Notes under the pieces: generated by a model
What the model saw: only the letters and a program-made list of their open reading frames with translations
Databases searched by the model: none
Told to the model about the DNA's origin: nothing
Assembly (NCBI GenBank): GCA_947331495.1
Contig: CAMZOI010000003.1
Span: 62,001-126,000 of the forward strand
Reading direction: 5' to 3'
DNA: 64,000 bases
Source: Erythrobacteraceae bacterium Alg239-R51
GTDB lineage: Bacteria > Pseudomonadota > Alphaproteobacteria > Sphingomonadales > Sphingomonadaceae
Program-made: the position numbers and the translations under genes
Shown: positions 8,143 to 15,588 of the stretch, piece by piece
Layout: each line of letters opens with the position of its first letter
Numbering within the stretch: the first letter of the stretch is position 1

Positions 8143-8643
8143 ATGAACATCGGTACCCTCAAAGCCAATGCGGACGGCGTTCACATCGGTCGCATCGTCA
8201 CCATGGCATTCGCTGCCACCATCGCCCTGCGCGAGTTCGTCTCGACCAACGAGCGCGCCCCCGCCTTCGACGTCATGGCGCTGTCGGCCGACCGCCGCAG
8301 CTGGGTGAAGGTCGGCGCGCTGTGGGAATACTCGTCGAACGACACCGGCGAGGTGTTCCTCTCGGGCCGGGTCGACGATCCCTCGCTCGACAAGCCGATC
8401 GACGTCGCCATGTTCCGCCAGGAAGACGGCGCCTACAACGTCGCCTGGCGCCGCCCGCAGCGCAAGCGCACGCTCCCCGGCATGGCCAGCGAAGGCGAGG
8501 AGGCGCTGCCGCCGCTGAACGCGACCGCGACCGGCAGCGAGCCCGAGCAGCCCGGTTCCACCGTCGGCGGCGACGGCCTGGGCGAGAGCACCGCTCCCTC
8601 GCCGAAGGCGAAGACCAAGGCGAAGGAGACCGCCGACGCCTGA
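8143..8643 (+). CDS. DUF736 family protein with extended tail, 166 aa
   Basis: ATG 8143 follows AGGAG. Residues 1-105 show the DUF736 pattern: MNIGTL at the start, RAPAFDVMA, VGALWEYSSNDTGEVFLSGRVDDPSLDKPIDVAMF. DUF736 proteins are conserved small proteins of alphaproteobacterial plasmids of unknown function. Most are about 100 residues; here a tail of roughly 60 residues rich in A, G, E, P and K follows the domain and looks disordered. The gene is preceded by the hairpin set at 8012-8074 and followed by a strong terminator, so it is probably a single-gene unit. Confidence 0.8.
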   Translation: MNIGTLKANADGVHIGRIVTMAFAATIALREFVSTNERAPAFDVMALSADRRSWVKVGALWEYSSNDTGEVFLSGRVDDPSLDKPIDVAMFRQEDGAYNVAWRRPQRKRTLPGMASEGEEALPPLNATATGSEPEQPGSTVGGDGLGESTAPSPKAKTKAKETADA

Positions 8644-8696
8644 CCAACAGCGTCCCCCGGGCCGGTGCGACTCCTCCCGCACAGGCCAACTGCGAA

Positions 8697-8731
8697 GGCC
8701 CGTCCGCGCGACCCCGCGGGCGGGCCTTTTT
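8697..8731 (+). terminator. Rho-independent terminator after the DUF736 gene
   Basis: A 12-base stem, GGCCCGTCCGCG against CGCGGGCGGGCC with one G-U pair, is followed by TTTTT at 8727-8731. It lies 53 bases after the DUF736 stop on the same strand. Confidence 0.8.
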
Positions 8732-8740
8732 ACTGCGGCC

Positions 8741-9202
8741 AGCTCCTGCGCGCCTCTGAGCGGTGCAGGAGCCGCTTCAAACGGAGGACGCTGGAATCCG
8801 CCAGGAGTCGAAATGCTCTATCTGAGTGCCGACCCGACCACAGCGATGGTCGAGAGCCAGCCCAGTCTAGACCCGTTCAAACCTGTCACGCTCATCTCCT
8901 ACGTACTGCGCAATGCCAGAGTTTTCGATACACGTGATCCGAACACACACGCCCAGTACGATATCACCCCTGATTTGCTCGCTACCAATTGGTACACACA
9001 CGTAGTGGAGCAGACCCAAGCCCCGACCTGGGATCTGGCAGATACCCTTGCTGCCGACGGTTTTCATGGAGCGTCCTATGCATCCATGCACAATGACCTC
9101 GAGAATGTCGCACTATGGGCCTGGAACCTGAATAGCGAGGCCATACTACGCGTAATCGATCAGGACCGCCGCCTTCCGAAAAACGACAAATCGTGGCGCT
9201 GA
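8741..9202 (+). pseudogene. RES-domain toxin, 5'-truncated
   Basis: The first ATG in frame is 8813, but the RES signature begins before it: codons from 8750 read APLSGAGAASNGGRWNPPG and lead without a stop into MLYLSADPTTAMVES. The C-terminal end (GFHGASY, then RLPKNDKSWR) is intact. RES proteins degrade NAD+ and are normally paired with an Xre-type antitoxin; none is visible here. The frame stays open upstream across the DUF736 terminator but contains no ATG, GTG or TTG start between the previous stop and 8813. The first 10-20 residues of the domain therefore seem to have been replaced. A shortened protein from ATG 8813 would lack the conserved GGR. Confidence 0.65.
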
Positions 9203-9645
9203 AAACCGTTATCCAATTGTAGCAGACAGTCGATCGGGCTTCGGGCCAAACTGAGCGGCCCTCGCGCACCGCCCCTGCGCCGCGAACTGCGTTCTGGATG
9301 CTCCCATGTCAGCGTATAGCCCCCGGCTTCCCGGCACGATCATAGCGTCCGATGGGCAGGGGCACTCACATGGTCACTTCCGCGAGAAACGCCCGGAGAC
9401 GATGATCCTGCGACCGGCTCCAGAGGAGTAGCGGTTCGAACCGGATATCACGGCCTTGTGGCCGAATTCACTGGTTAGCCGAAATCAGCGTGGCTGGCGC
9501 GATCTCGCTAAAGTCGCGAGCAAGGTCCTACGGGCCAAGCGACCATGCCGGTCGTCGTCGATACTCGGATCGGTCCCATTGCTCCCTGCGCGGTCCGTCC
9601 GCCGCCTAGTGTCCCTGCCCCTCCGATCGGGATTAAGGCCAACCT
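9203..9645. other. Intergenic, no gene seen
   Basis: About 440 bases between the RES remnant and the ssb leader. Frames are short and their translations are not protein-like. It may hold the promoter of the ssb unit, but no consensus promoter stands out. Confidence 0.5.
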
Positions 9646-9800
9646 GAAAATGCGAGCCGTGTTGCTCGCTTCGCGAGCTGCCCGCACCACCTCGATTTTC
9701 GAGGTTTCCCGCGCACGAGTGCGCGGTGACCCATCCCTCCTTCCGGGGCTCGTTGAGGGCACCGGCGGACGGTCCGCCGGGACCAATGGAGGATTACGAA
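9646..9800 (+). promoter_or_regulatory. Structured ssb leader, copy 1 of a homologous pair
   Basis: GAAAAT (9646-9651) pairs with ATTTTC (9695-9700) around the inner hairpin GCTCGC/GCGAGC (9664-9678). Further hairpins are CCTCGA/TCGAGG (9690-9704), GCGCAC/GTGCGC (9711-9724) and GGCGG-ACGGT-CCGCC (within 9762-9780), then a GGAGG ribosome site. The same order of elements (GAAAATG, CCGTG, hairpin, CCGCACCAC, ATTTTCG, TTTCCC, GGTGACCC, GGCGGACG-NN-CCGCC, GGAGG) recurs at 15440-15588 before another small gene, with a different inner stem. Confidence 0.65.
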
Positions 9801-10136
9801 ATGAACAACATCAATCTGGTGGGCCGCTTGGCGAAGGACCCCATCGCCCGCGACAGCGCCAAGACCAAGGTCACCGAGCTGCTGCTCGTCACCGAACGTC
9901 CCGTCATCCGCGACGGCCGCGTCCAGAAGGATCCGGAAACCGGCTACACCAAGACGGACGCCGAGTTTCACAAGATCACCGTCTTCAACGGCATGGGTCT
10001 TCCGCTCCGCGAGCACAAGTCGAAGGGCGACCAGCTCGCTGTCTCCGGCCGCCTGCACTACTCGCGCTGGCAGGATGCCGACGGCAACGATCGCTACGGC
10101 TGCGAGATCATCGCCGAAAACGTCGAGTTCATCTGA
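9801..10136 (+). CDS. ssb: Single-stranded DNA-binding protein, 111 aa
   Basis: An OB-fold SSB: it begins MNNINLVGRLAKDP and carries the KITVFNGMG and GDQLAVSGRLHYSRW stretches typical of the family. The start at 9801 is chosen because GGAGG lies at 9788-9792; an in-frame ATG at 9726 falls inside the hairpin leader. At 111 residues it lacks the flexible acidic tail (DDDIPF-like) that recruits partner proteins in chromosomal SSB, as in some mobile-element SSBs. Plasmid SSBs coat the incoming strand during conjugation. Its position in the presumed leading region fits such a role. A hairpin terminator follows immediately. Confidence 0.9.
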   Translation: MNNINLVGRLAKDPIARDSAKTKVTELLLVTERPVIRDGRVQKDPETGYTKTDAEFHKITVFNGMGLPLREHKSKGDQLAVSGRLHYSRWQDADGNDRYGCEIIAENVEFI

Positions 10137-10146
10137 CCGACCAGGG

Positions 10147-10171
10147 GGGCGGCGCGAAAGCGCCGCCCTTT
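10147..10171 (+). terminator. Terminator after ssb
   Basis: GGGCGGCGC (10147-10155), a GAAA tetraloop and GCGCCGCCC (10160-10168) form a perfect nine-base stem followed by TTT. The T-run is short, so termination may be partial and the next two small genes may be read through. Confidence 0.65.
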
Positions 10172-10196
10172 CACCATCTATCGCAGGAGAATGGCC

Positions 10197-10463
10197 ATGA
10201 AGGACTTCGGTCTCTTTGCCGAGCGCGACGCCGCACATGCGCAACGCAAGCTCAACAACTTCACCCGCTTCGCAGAACGTCGCGAACAGCTTCTGGAAAC
10301 CATCGATCTCGATGCACTCGATCGCAACACCGCGTTCGACATTCTCGAGACCGACGAGGATCTTGCCGAAACGCTCGCATTCGGCCCGATCTATGTTCAC
10401 CATCTCGCGACGCTTGAAGCACAACGTGCCGAGATCGCCGCAACGCTTCCGCGCGCAGCCTGA
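10197..10463 (+). CDS. Small hypothetical protein, 88 aa
   Basis: Two in-frame ATGs are possible (10191, 10197). AGGAG at 10185-10189 is one base from the first but seven from the second, so 10197 is chosen. The product is helical with many charged residues (ERREQLLETIDLDALDRN near the middle) and no known motif. It follows ssb by 60 bases and may share its transcript by read-through. Confidence 0.6.
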   Translation: MKDFGLFAERDAAHAQRKLNNFTRFAERREQLLETIDLDALDRNTAFDILETDEDLAETLAFGPIYVHHLATLEAQRAEIAATLPRAA

Positions 10464-10477
10464 AAGGAGATCTCGCC

Positions 10478-10666
10478 ATGCAAGTTATCGCGATCGACAA
10501 TTTCGGCCGCGACCACATCAGCGACCGCGTCGTCTCGACCGGCCTGAGTGCAAGGGCCGCCGAAGAGAAAGCTCAGAGCATGAACCAGCTTCACAGTGGG
10601 CCGCATTCCGCCCGCTACTACGTCGTGAAGCCGGACGATTATGTCCCCTATGTGTGGGAGCCCTGA
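10478..10666 (+). CDS. Small hypothetical protein, 62 aa
   Basis: ATG 10478 lies behind AAGGAGAT, 14 bases after the previous stop, so it belongs to the same unit. The product begins MQVIAIDNFGRD and ends DDYVPYVWEP; the pattern of a short beta strand, a helix of charged residues and a YYVV strand suggests a small compact fold. No family is recognised. It is followed by a long gene-free stretch. Confidence 0.55.
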   Translation: MQVIAIDNFGRDHISDRVVSTGLSARAAEEKAQSMNQLHSGPHSARYYVVKPDDYVPYVWEP

Positions 10667-11130
10667 CGGCGCTCTACGAGCGGCCGTATATGTTGCAAAC
10701 CAGCTGTGCCGGGGCGGGGGCCAGAGCCGCCCGCGCCGTACAACGCAGGTTGTTGAAGCGTCGGTCCTTCCGCATTCTGTTGAATTGACCGAGGGTTGTT
10801 GTTGAAGAACTCCGAGAGATCCGCTTCTTCGCCATAGATTTACCCCAACGAAAACCCAGTGGCCGCCCACAGATCAAGTTCGCGCTGCAGCGGTTCCAGC
10901 ATTACCGAACCAAAAGGATCATACGCTTTTTCCAAGGTACTGGTCCCACTCTTCGCGGCTTCTCACCTCATGCGATCATAGCCTGGGAGGACGCGCGCTC
11001 AGTGGCGCTCCCTGCAATTACATAGCCGAGACTGTTTAAGTGCCTTGGACGTTCCATGATTGTCGTCAGGATAGTGAGACTCTTGCGCAGGTGACACTAT
11101 AATAGTTGCCGCCTCCCGTCCTCCGGCCGG
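10667..11130. other. Intergenic, no gene seen
   Basis: About 460 bases with no convincing frame. On the minus strand about 65 codons (10665-10845) read as non-repetitive protein-like text but lack a start codon, so they may be a remnant. Nothing else was recognised. Confidence 0.45.
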
Positions 11131-11241
11131 GACCGCGCTCTATTGCGCTAGCTTCCTTGCGGCCTTGGCTTCGCTGGGGCTCGCCGCGTCATCAAGCTCC
11201 ACCGAGACCCTGCGGGTCTCGGCCCATCCGGGTCACGATCG
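11131..11241. repeat. Intergenic repeat, copy 1
   Basis: Starts GACCGCGCTCTATTGCGCTA and ends GGGTCACGATCG; a diverged second copy in the same orientation lies at 16276-16388. A perfect hairpin GAGACCC-TGC-GGGTCTC sits at 11204-11220; in the other copy this stretch differs but still offers CCGAG against CTCGG. The repeat is non-coding in all frames and resembles no transposase gene. Confidence 0.6.
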
Positions 11242-11646
11242 CATGGCGGGACAGCCGCGCACCGCGCTATCGCGCTGCGGCCAGAAGAGCGGGGCAGAAT
11301 GCATCGGCTCGTCCTGCGGCCCGCATGGCCTCGAAGGCTAACTGGCGTCCAACAGACTTCCGCGCTCCAAAGAGGGCGATGCGGCCTACGGTCGGGCCTC
11401 CATTTTATGATTCCACACCGCGGGCTCTCGGTCCCGCCGCTCGCGTCCGAAGCGGCCGCGCGAGGGCAACGACCCCTGGCGTTGCCGCGCGCGCGAGACG
11501 CCCCGGCCTGTCTGCCGCAGCTCCTGCGGGAGCCCGATATTCTCAAGCAAAGGGGAGGGGGAGGGTGTGTTTGATTGCATCCTCGTGTGATGGGGTCCGA
11601 AGGATACTTGCGGCAAGGATCCGGTCAAGGATCCGCGGTTCCCCCA
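11242..11646. other. Intergenic leader upstream of the DUF2493 gene
   Basis: No protein-like frame. It contains short palindromes (for example GCGC-TATC-GCGC near 11266) and GC-rich repeats. It appears to be the distal part of a long leader for the gene at 11839. Confidence 0.4.
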
Positions 11647-11690
11647 ATTTTTTCCCCGCATTTGTCTGCTTTCAGCAGACGGGAAAAAAT
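11647..11690. promoter_or_regulatory. Long interrupted hairpin
   Basis: ATTTTTTCCC (11647-11656) pairs perfectly with GGGAAAAAAT (11681-11690). Inside, GTCTGC and GCAGAC pair around a TTTCA loop (11664-11680). A seven-base one-sided bulge separates the two stems. This outer stem/bulge/inner stem plan is like that of the structured leader at 15436-15500. It could be a single-strand promoter, a replication start or a processed RNA structure; which is not known. Confidence 0.5.
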
Positions 11691-11725
11691 CGGCTCCCCC
11701 ACGGCCCGTAGGCGTTAACCGGGGT

Positions 11726-11838
11726 CCGGCACTGACGTGCCGGCTTCCCGGTCAACGTCCCTGACCTCGCTTGTCCGCTGCGCACCATTGGACCCCGTCA
11801 TCACAAGATGACGGACACAAAACCAATGGAGGCTTACA
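11726..11838 (+). promoter_or_regulatory. DUF2493 leader with a ribosome-site-sequestering hairpin
   Basis: A hairpin CCGGCAC-TGAC-GTGCCGG lies at 11726-11743. Closer to the start, CCATTGG (11785-11791) can pair with CCAATGG (11823-11829), enclosing an inner hairpin GTCATC-ACAA-GATGAC. The second arm overlaps the GGAGG ribosome site at 11828-11832, so pairing would hide it. The initiation region ACCAATGGAGG is identical to that of ssb, hinting at common translational control. Confidence 0.5.
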
Positions 11839-12843
11839 ATGCAAAAGTTCAACAATTTCGCCGATCTCGCGAACGCCCGCATGGAACTGGCAGACACCCG
11901 TTCCGATGTTACCACCGCGTATGATGGCGCCTTCCTCGAGCAGAGCGACATGGCGAAGCTGAGCGTCGTCGAAGAGCCGATGGCCGCCGAGATGCCCGAT
12001 CCGGACATGGCCCGGGCTGCGGTAGAACTGGCGATCGGCACCGTGTTCGACGTCCTGAAGGACACCCGCATGGAGGAATTCGCCCAGCAGCTCGCCTGGG
12101 GGATGGTCAATTCCTTCCACATGACAGCCCGCCTGGTCGAAGGACGTGAGGACGATGCCGCGAAGAAGCTGGGAGAGATGGCTCGCCACTTCGATCCTTC
12201 CGAAATCTACGCGGTCGAGCTCGAAGAGACGCAAATGCTGGTGCAGACCCTTCAGGGATGCCGCGAAGCGCTCGAGGCGATGCGGGATCACGCTTCGGAC
12301 TTATACCGGGTCGAGACCGGACGTCCGTTCACCGCCACCCGCGGATCGCAGGTCAGCAAGAACGGCGTGACCGCCTCGCAGATCCAGGCACGCGACTTCC
12401 TCGCCGCACGGGCCAAGGACCGCAGGGCGCAGTTCCAGCCCGAAGGGCCGCTGGTCGTGGTGTCGGGCGGTATGAAGGAATGGCACGACTACGAGATGAT
12501 CTGGGACATCCTCGACGACATCAAGTCGCGCGTGCCCAACATGGTCCTCGGAACGACCGGAATGCGCAAGGGTGTCGACGCGATGGCCAACGCATGGGCA
12601 CAGAAGAACGGCGTGCAGACGATCCTCTTCATGCCTGACCGACGCCACGGCAACCGCGCTCCGTTCCTCCGCAACGAGAACATGGTCAAGCTGAGCCCGG
12701 TCGAAGCAGTCGTGGGCGAAGGCTCCGGCATCCAGTCGAACCTGGCACAGCGACTGCGGCAGGCAGGCGTGCCGGTTCACGTCCGCCGCATCGCCGATCA
12801 GCGGCCGCAAACGCAGCGGGTCGGCGCGTCCACCTTCGGGTGA
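11839..12843 (+). CDS. DUF2493/SLOG-domain protein, 334 aa
   Basis: Residues 1-190 are mostly helical. From about residue 205 a Rossmann-like SLOG domain follows: LVVVSGGMKEW, then MVLGTTGMRKGVDAMANAWA, then FMPDRRHGNRAPFLRNENMV and a final region with VVGEGSGIQSNLAQRLRQAG. This matches the DUF2493 (YspA-type) fold, which binds nucleotide-like ligands in related proteins. The family is frequent on alphaproteobacterial plasmids, with no established function. The gene stands alone, with a long structured leader before it and a strong terminator after it. Confidence 0.75.
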   Translation: MQKFNNFADLANARMELADTRSDVTTAYDGAFLEQSDMAKLSVVEEPMAAEMPDPDMARAAVELAIGTVFDVLKDTRMEEFAQQLAWGMVNSFHMTARLVEGREDDAAKKLGEMARHFDPSEIYAVELEETQMLVQTLQGCREALEAMRDHASDLYRVETGRPFTATRGSQVSKNGVTASQIQARDFLAARAKDRRAQFQPEGPLVVVSGGMKEWHDYEMIWDILDDIKSRVPNMVLGTTGMRKGVDAMANAWAQKNGVQTILFMPDRRHGNRAPFLRNENMVKLSPVEAVVGEGSGIQSNLAQRLRQAGVPVHVRRIADQRPQTQRVGASTFG

Positions 12844-12852
12844 GCGCCTCTC

Positions 12853-12890
12853 GGGAGGCTCCGGCGGAAGCCGGGGCCTCCCTTCCTTTT
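12853..12890 (+). terminator. Terminator after the DUF2493 gene
   Basis: GGGAGGC-T-CCGGC and GCCGG-G-GCCTCCC pair around a GGAA loop (12853-12882), followed by TTCCTTTT. It lies 10 bases after the stop codon. Confidence 0.8.
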
Positions 12891-13293
12891 CTGTCTCAGC
12901 AGAACGGGCTCGGGTGGCATCGAGCCCCCGTCGCCCGTGTGGGCGCATCACAGGACCCCGGCGATCACTTGCTCGCTGGCGACTATTCAGTCGCCTGCGC
13001 ATAGCGCGGTCCGCCTTGGCCGAACCGGCATGGCTGCCTTGCCCGGATTTAGATGTTTCTGGAGCCTTCGCGGTCAGGCCAGTCGACTGCGGGTAAATGG
13101 CGGTGGCATTCAACATGGCTTGCGCTGGCAACTTCCGACCTCGTTGCAGTCACAGCCATTTCCGAATGAAATCGCCGTAATCGGCCGTGATCGAGTTGTC
13201 GGCAGGCTCATGGGCAATACCAACGTGTTCTCGGGTTAGATCGTTGGGGGACCACGTGTTTACGGCTTTGCGACACTCGGTTATCTGCAATCC
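12891..13293. other. Intergenic, no gene seen
   Basis: About 400 bases between the DUF2493 terminator and the CDF gene. Frames of up to 100 codons exist but read as out-of-frame text. It may mark the left edge of the inserted CDF cargo gene. No MerR-type operator was found. Confidence 0.4.
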
Positions 13294-13908
13294 ATGAGCG
13301 ATTGTGGGTGCGGACCAACCGAAGCCGAAACGAAAGAGCAGCGCCGTGCCTTGTGGATCGCATTGATCTTGAACGGCATCATGTTCGTCGTCGAAGCCAC
13401 GACGGGCATTATCGCCCAGTCGACTGGCCTGATCGCAGACGGCTTGGACATGCTGACGGACGCAAGCGCATACGCGATTGCATTGGCAGCAATTGGGCGA
13501 AGCGCAAACTTCAAAGCCAAAGCCGCAACACTGAGCGGTAGCTTGCTCATGCTCGTCGGCATCGGAGTTCTTGCGGATGTCGTCCGACGTGCGATTGTCG
13601 GGTCAACTCCCGAAGGCAGTTGGATGATCGCTGTCGCGCTGGTCGCGCTTCTCGTGAACATCATTGTTCTTCGCCTATTGAGTAAGCAGCGACGGGACGA
13701 GGTCCATATCCGCGCGGCATGGATTTTTACGCGCGCGGACATCGTAGCCAACTCTGCTGTCATTGCTTCAGGCGTTGCGGTTCTGCTTACCAGTATCGGC
13801 TATTTCGACCTCTTCGTGGGCGCAGCGATAGGGTTGTATGTTGTCAAGGAAGCTCTGGAAATTCTTCGCGATGCGAAGAAAGCTCGGTTAGAGAGCAAGT
13901 TAGGATAG
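13294..13908 (+). CDS. Short CDF-type cation transporter, 204 aa
   Basis: Six membrane segments of the cation diffusion facilitator fold, with a CGC motif at residues 4-6 and no cytoplasmic C-terminal domain (typical CDF proteins are about 300 residues). The TM2 metal motif reads DGLDMLTD, so the usual H of HxxxD is an aspartate. The TM5 motif reads FTRAD, with F in place of H. It resembles three other short CDF proteins in this window. It stands as a lone cargo gene among backbone genes. Efflux of a divalent metal is likely from the fold, but the altered ligands leave the metal open. Confidence 0.8.
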   Translation: MSDCGCGPTEAETKEQRRALWIALILNGIMFVVEATTGIIAQSTGLIADGLDMLTDASAYAIALAAIGRSANFKAKAATLSGSLLMLVGIGVLADVVRRAIVGSTPEGSWMIAVALVALLVNIIVLRLLSKQRRDEVHIRAAWIFTRADIVANSAVIASGVAVLLTSIGYFDLFVGAAIGLYVVKEALEILRDAKKARLESKLG

Positions 13909-14312
13909 TCTTTCGCTCAACGGCGGTTTTCCGGAACGTCGTTTTCAAAAGCTGCCATTCTGCTCCCCACCCAATTTTCCGACATGGAGGTGTCGCCTGC
14001 CGAGGCGAGTCATGTCAGTGCCACCGCCACGTAAAGACAGGCCGCTGCGGATATCGTCGCCCTCCTCGGGTATCAAACCCTCGCGTTCGAACGGCTGACC
14101 ACGACCGCATCGCTCCGGCTCGCTGACGAACATACGTTCGCCTGCGCTTCGCCATCACAATCCTCCTGAGACAGCGGTCACTTGCCGGAGCAGGTTGTCG
14201 CCTAGCCGAATGCCGACGGCTCTGCGCAACCGGCAAGCTCATCCGACAATGCCAGGGCAGCGCATCAAAGGGGAGAGGGAAGGAGGGAGACGAGCCATCA
14301 TAGGAGGCAAGG
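13909..14312. other. Intergenic leader with an interrupted hairpin
   Basis: No protein-like frame. At 13981-14016 GACATG pairs with CATGTC around an inner TCGCCT-GCCG-AGGCGA hairpin, again the two-stem plan with a bulge. A purine-rich stretch with AGGAGG precedes the gene at 14313. Confidence 0.45.
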
Positions 14313-14879
14313 ATGCTCGTCACATTCCGCATCGAAGACACGCGCACCCAGCTTCATTCGACGCCCGCCGAAATTTCGGCGCTCGAACTCGCCGCGCTGA
14401 CACGGCGGCTTCATGCAAGCGATATCGCACTGGACGTCGATGCGAACGAATTCGGAGCTGCGCCGCTCAACTTCGAGATCAACGCGAACTCACTTTCGAT
14501 GGCCGCTTTCACGGCCTGCTTCGACCACCGCGCCGAGATCATCGCGATTGTCGAGGAGGCGCAATTTCTCGGGCGAACGCTGCGCGTCCGGCACCTCGGC
14601 CGTCTCGCTCCGATCACGATCGAGGTCTCCGAGCATATCGCTCTCGCGCGCGATCTGATGATGGGACCAGACCTCGCGGGAAAGGTGCTGTTCGCGCTCG
14701 GCCGGGACAATGCGGATGCCGGCGAACTCACGCTCGATAGCCTGCGGACCCTGTTGCAGAACCATCGCACCTACGACGCGTTCCGCGGCGCAAAGATCAT
14801 GCCGATCTACGACAGCCTGGCATACCTCGCATTCACGAATTGCGGCGAACAACGTCCTGTTCTGGCGTGGGCCTCATGA
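14313..14879 (+). CDS. Hypothetical protein, 188 aa
   Basis: ATG 14313 follows AGGAGGCAAGG. The product is a soluble mixed alpha/beta protein without cysteine or histidine clusters; a NAD-like or DNA-binding motif is not apparent. It runs MLVTFRIEDTRTQLH at the start and ends near LAFTNCGEQRPVLAWAS. The stop overlaps the next ATG (14876-14879), so it is coupled to a zinc-ribbon gene that is broken by a stop codon. Function unknown. Confidence 0.65.
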   Translation: MLVTFRIEDTRTQLHSTPAEISALELAALTRRLHASDIALDVDANEFGAAPLNFEINANSLSMAAFTACFDHRAEIIAIVEEAQFLGRTLRVRHLGRLAPITIEVSEHIALARDLMMGPDLAGKVLFALGRDNADAGELTLDSLRTLLQNHRTYDAFRGAKIMPIYDSLAYLAFTNCGEQRPVLAWAS

Positions 14880-15243
14880 ACGCGGTCGCAAAGCCTCGCC
14901 CCAAGCTAAAGATGCGGTGCCCAAACTGCGGTTCGGAATCGATTTGCAAGGACGCGTGGGCCGCCTGGGACGAGACCAATCAGCGACGGGAGCTGGGCGG
15001 CGTCTACGATCGTGAAACCTGAATCGAATGCGAGCACGAAGGGGATGACCACTTCGACAGGATCGACATCGAAACCGGCGCGATCATGGGATCAGAACCC
15101 GACGAAGGCTTGACCGAAAACTGCGTTTCGGGCGAACGACATGTCATGCAGCCGCATCCCGTCACCGGCGTTCCACATTGCGTGCAGTGTTGCCCGATCG
15201 AACAGAGTGCAGCCTCTCGCGAAATCCCATCGACCAGCGACTA
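14876..15243 (+). pseudogene. Zinc-ribbon-like protein interrupted by an in-frame TGA
   Basis: From ATG 14876 the frame gives KLKMRCPNCGSESICKDAWA, a zinc-ribbon start, then reaches TGA at 15020-15022 after VYDRET. The same frame continues for 73 codons (IECEHEGDDHFDRIDIETG) to TAG at 15243 with similar composition and further cysteines. The stop looks like a TGG-to-TGA change in a protein of about 120 residues. A 48-residue product could still be made. Recoding is unlikely; no selenocysteine context was seen. Confidence 0.5.
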
Positions 15244-15272
15244 GCCTCCCCGCTGGAACGATGCCTGGGGAA

Positions 15273-15305
15273 GGGTGCCCGGCCACGCGCCGCGGCACCC
15301 TTTTC
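15273..15305 (+). terminator. Terminator after the zinc-ribbon gene
   Basis: GGGTGCC-CGGC and GCCG-C-GGCACCC form an 11-pair stem with one bulge (15273-15300), followed by TTTTC. It lies 30 bases after the TAG at 15243. Confidence 0.75.
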
Positions 15306-15439
15306 TCATGCAAGCCAATCGGAGCACTGGCGCATCCCGGCAGCGCCTCGAACATGCGGTGCAGAGATAATCTAAGCCTCCCGCCGATGGCCCGTCCGCC
15401 ACCATCGCCATGAGCACTCCGGCCATGCACGGGTCAAAC

Positions 15440-15588
15440 GAAAATGGACCGACCGTGAAGGTGCTGCGCACCTTCCGCACCACTCGATCAATTTTCGTTT
15501 CCCCTCCGCTTCGCTCCGGTGACCCGCGCACCGCCGGAGCGCTGATTCATGGCATGGCGGACGAGCCGCCAACGACAGGAGGCTACCC
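15440..15588 (+). promoter_or_regulatory. Structured leader, copy 2 of a homologous pair
   Basis: AAACGAAAAT (15436-15445) pairs with ATTTTCGTTT (15491-15500) around the inner hairpin AAGGTGC-TGC-GCACCTT (15458-15474). Then come TTTCCC, GGTGACCC, a GGCGG-ACGAG-CCGCC hairpin (about 15556-15570) and AGGAGG. Order and spacing match the ssb leader at 9646-9800, while the inner stem has changed sequence on both arms. The structure ends about 85-90 bases before the start codon in both copies. Confidence 0.65.

Noticed and set aside
9545..10417. A 290-codon plus-strand frame overlapping ssb
   Set aside because: Its text is arginine/proline-rich shadow of ssb and the next gene, which have good ribosome sites and family matches.
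10674..10845. A minus-strand reading frame with protein-like text
   Set aside because: There is no start codon, and no family could be recognised; kept only as a possible remnant.
11106..11711. A 201-codon frame across the intergenic repeat and leader
   Set aside because: The translation is low-complexity and arginine/proline-rich, and the segment consists of hairpins and a repeat.
12301..13131. A long minus-strand frame opposite the DUF2493 gene
   Set aside because: It is the antisense shadow of a well-supported gene and has no ribosome site.
15020..15022. TGA as a selenocysteine codon
   Set aside because: No downstream selenocysteine insertion structure was visible and a TGG to TGA change explains it more simply.
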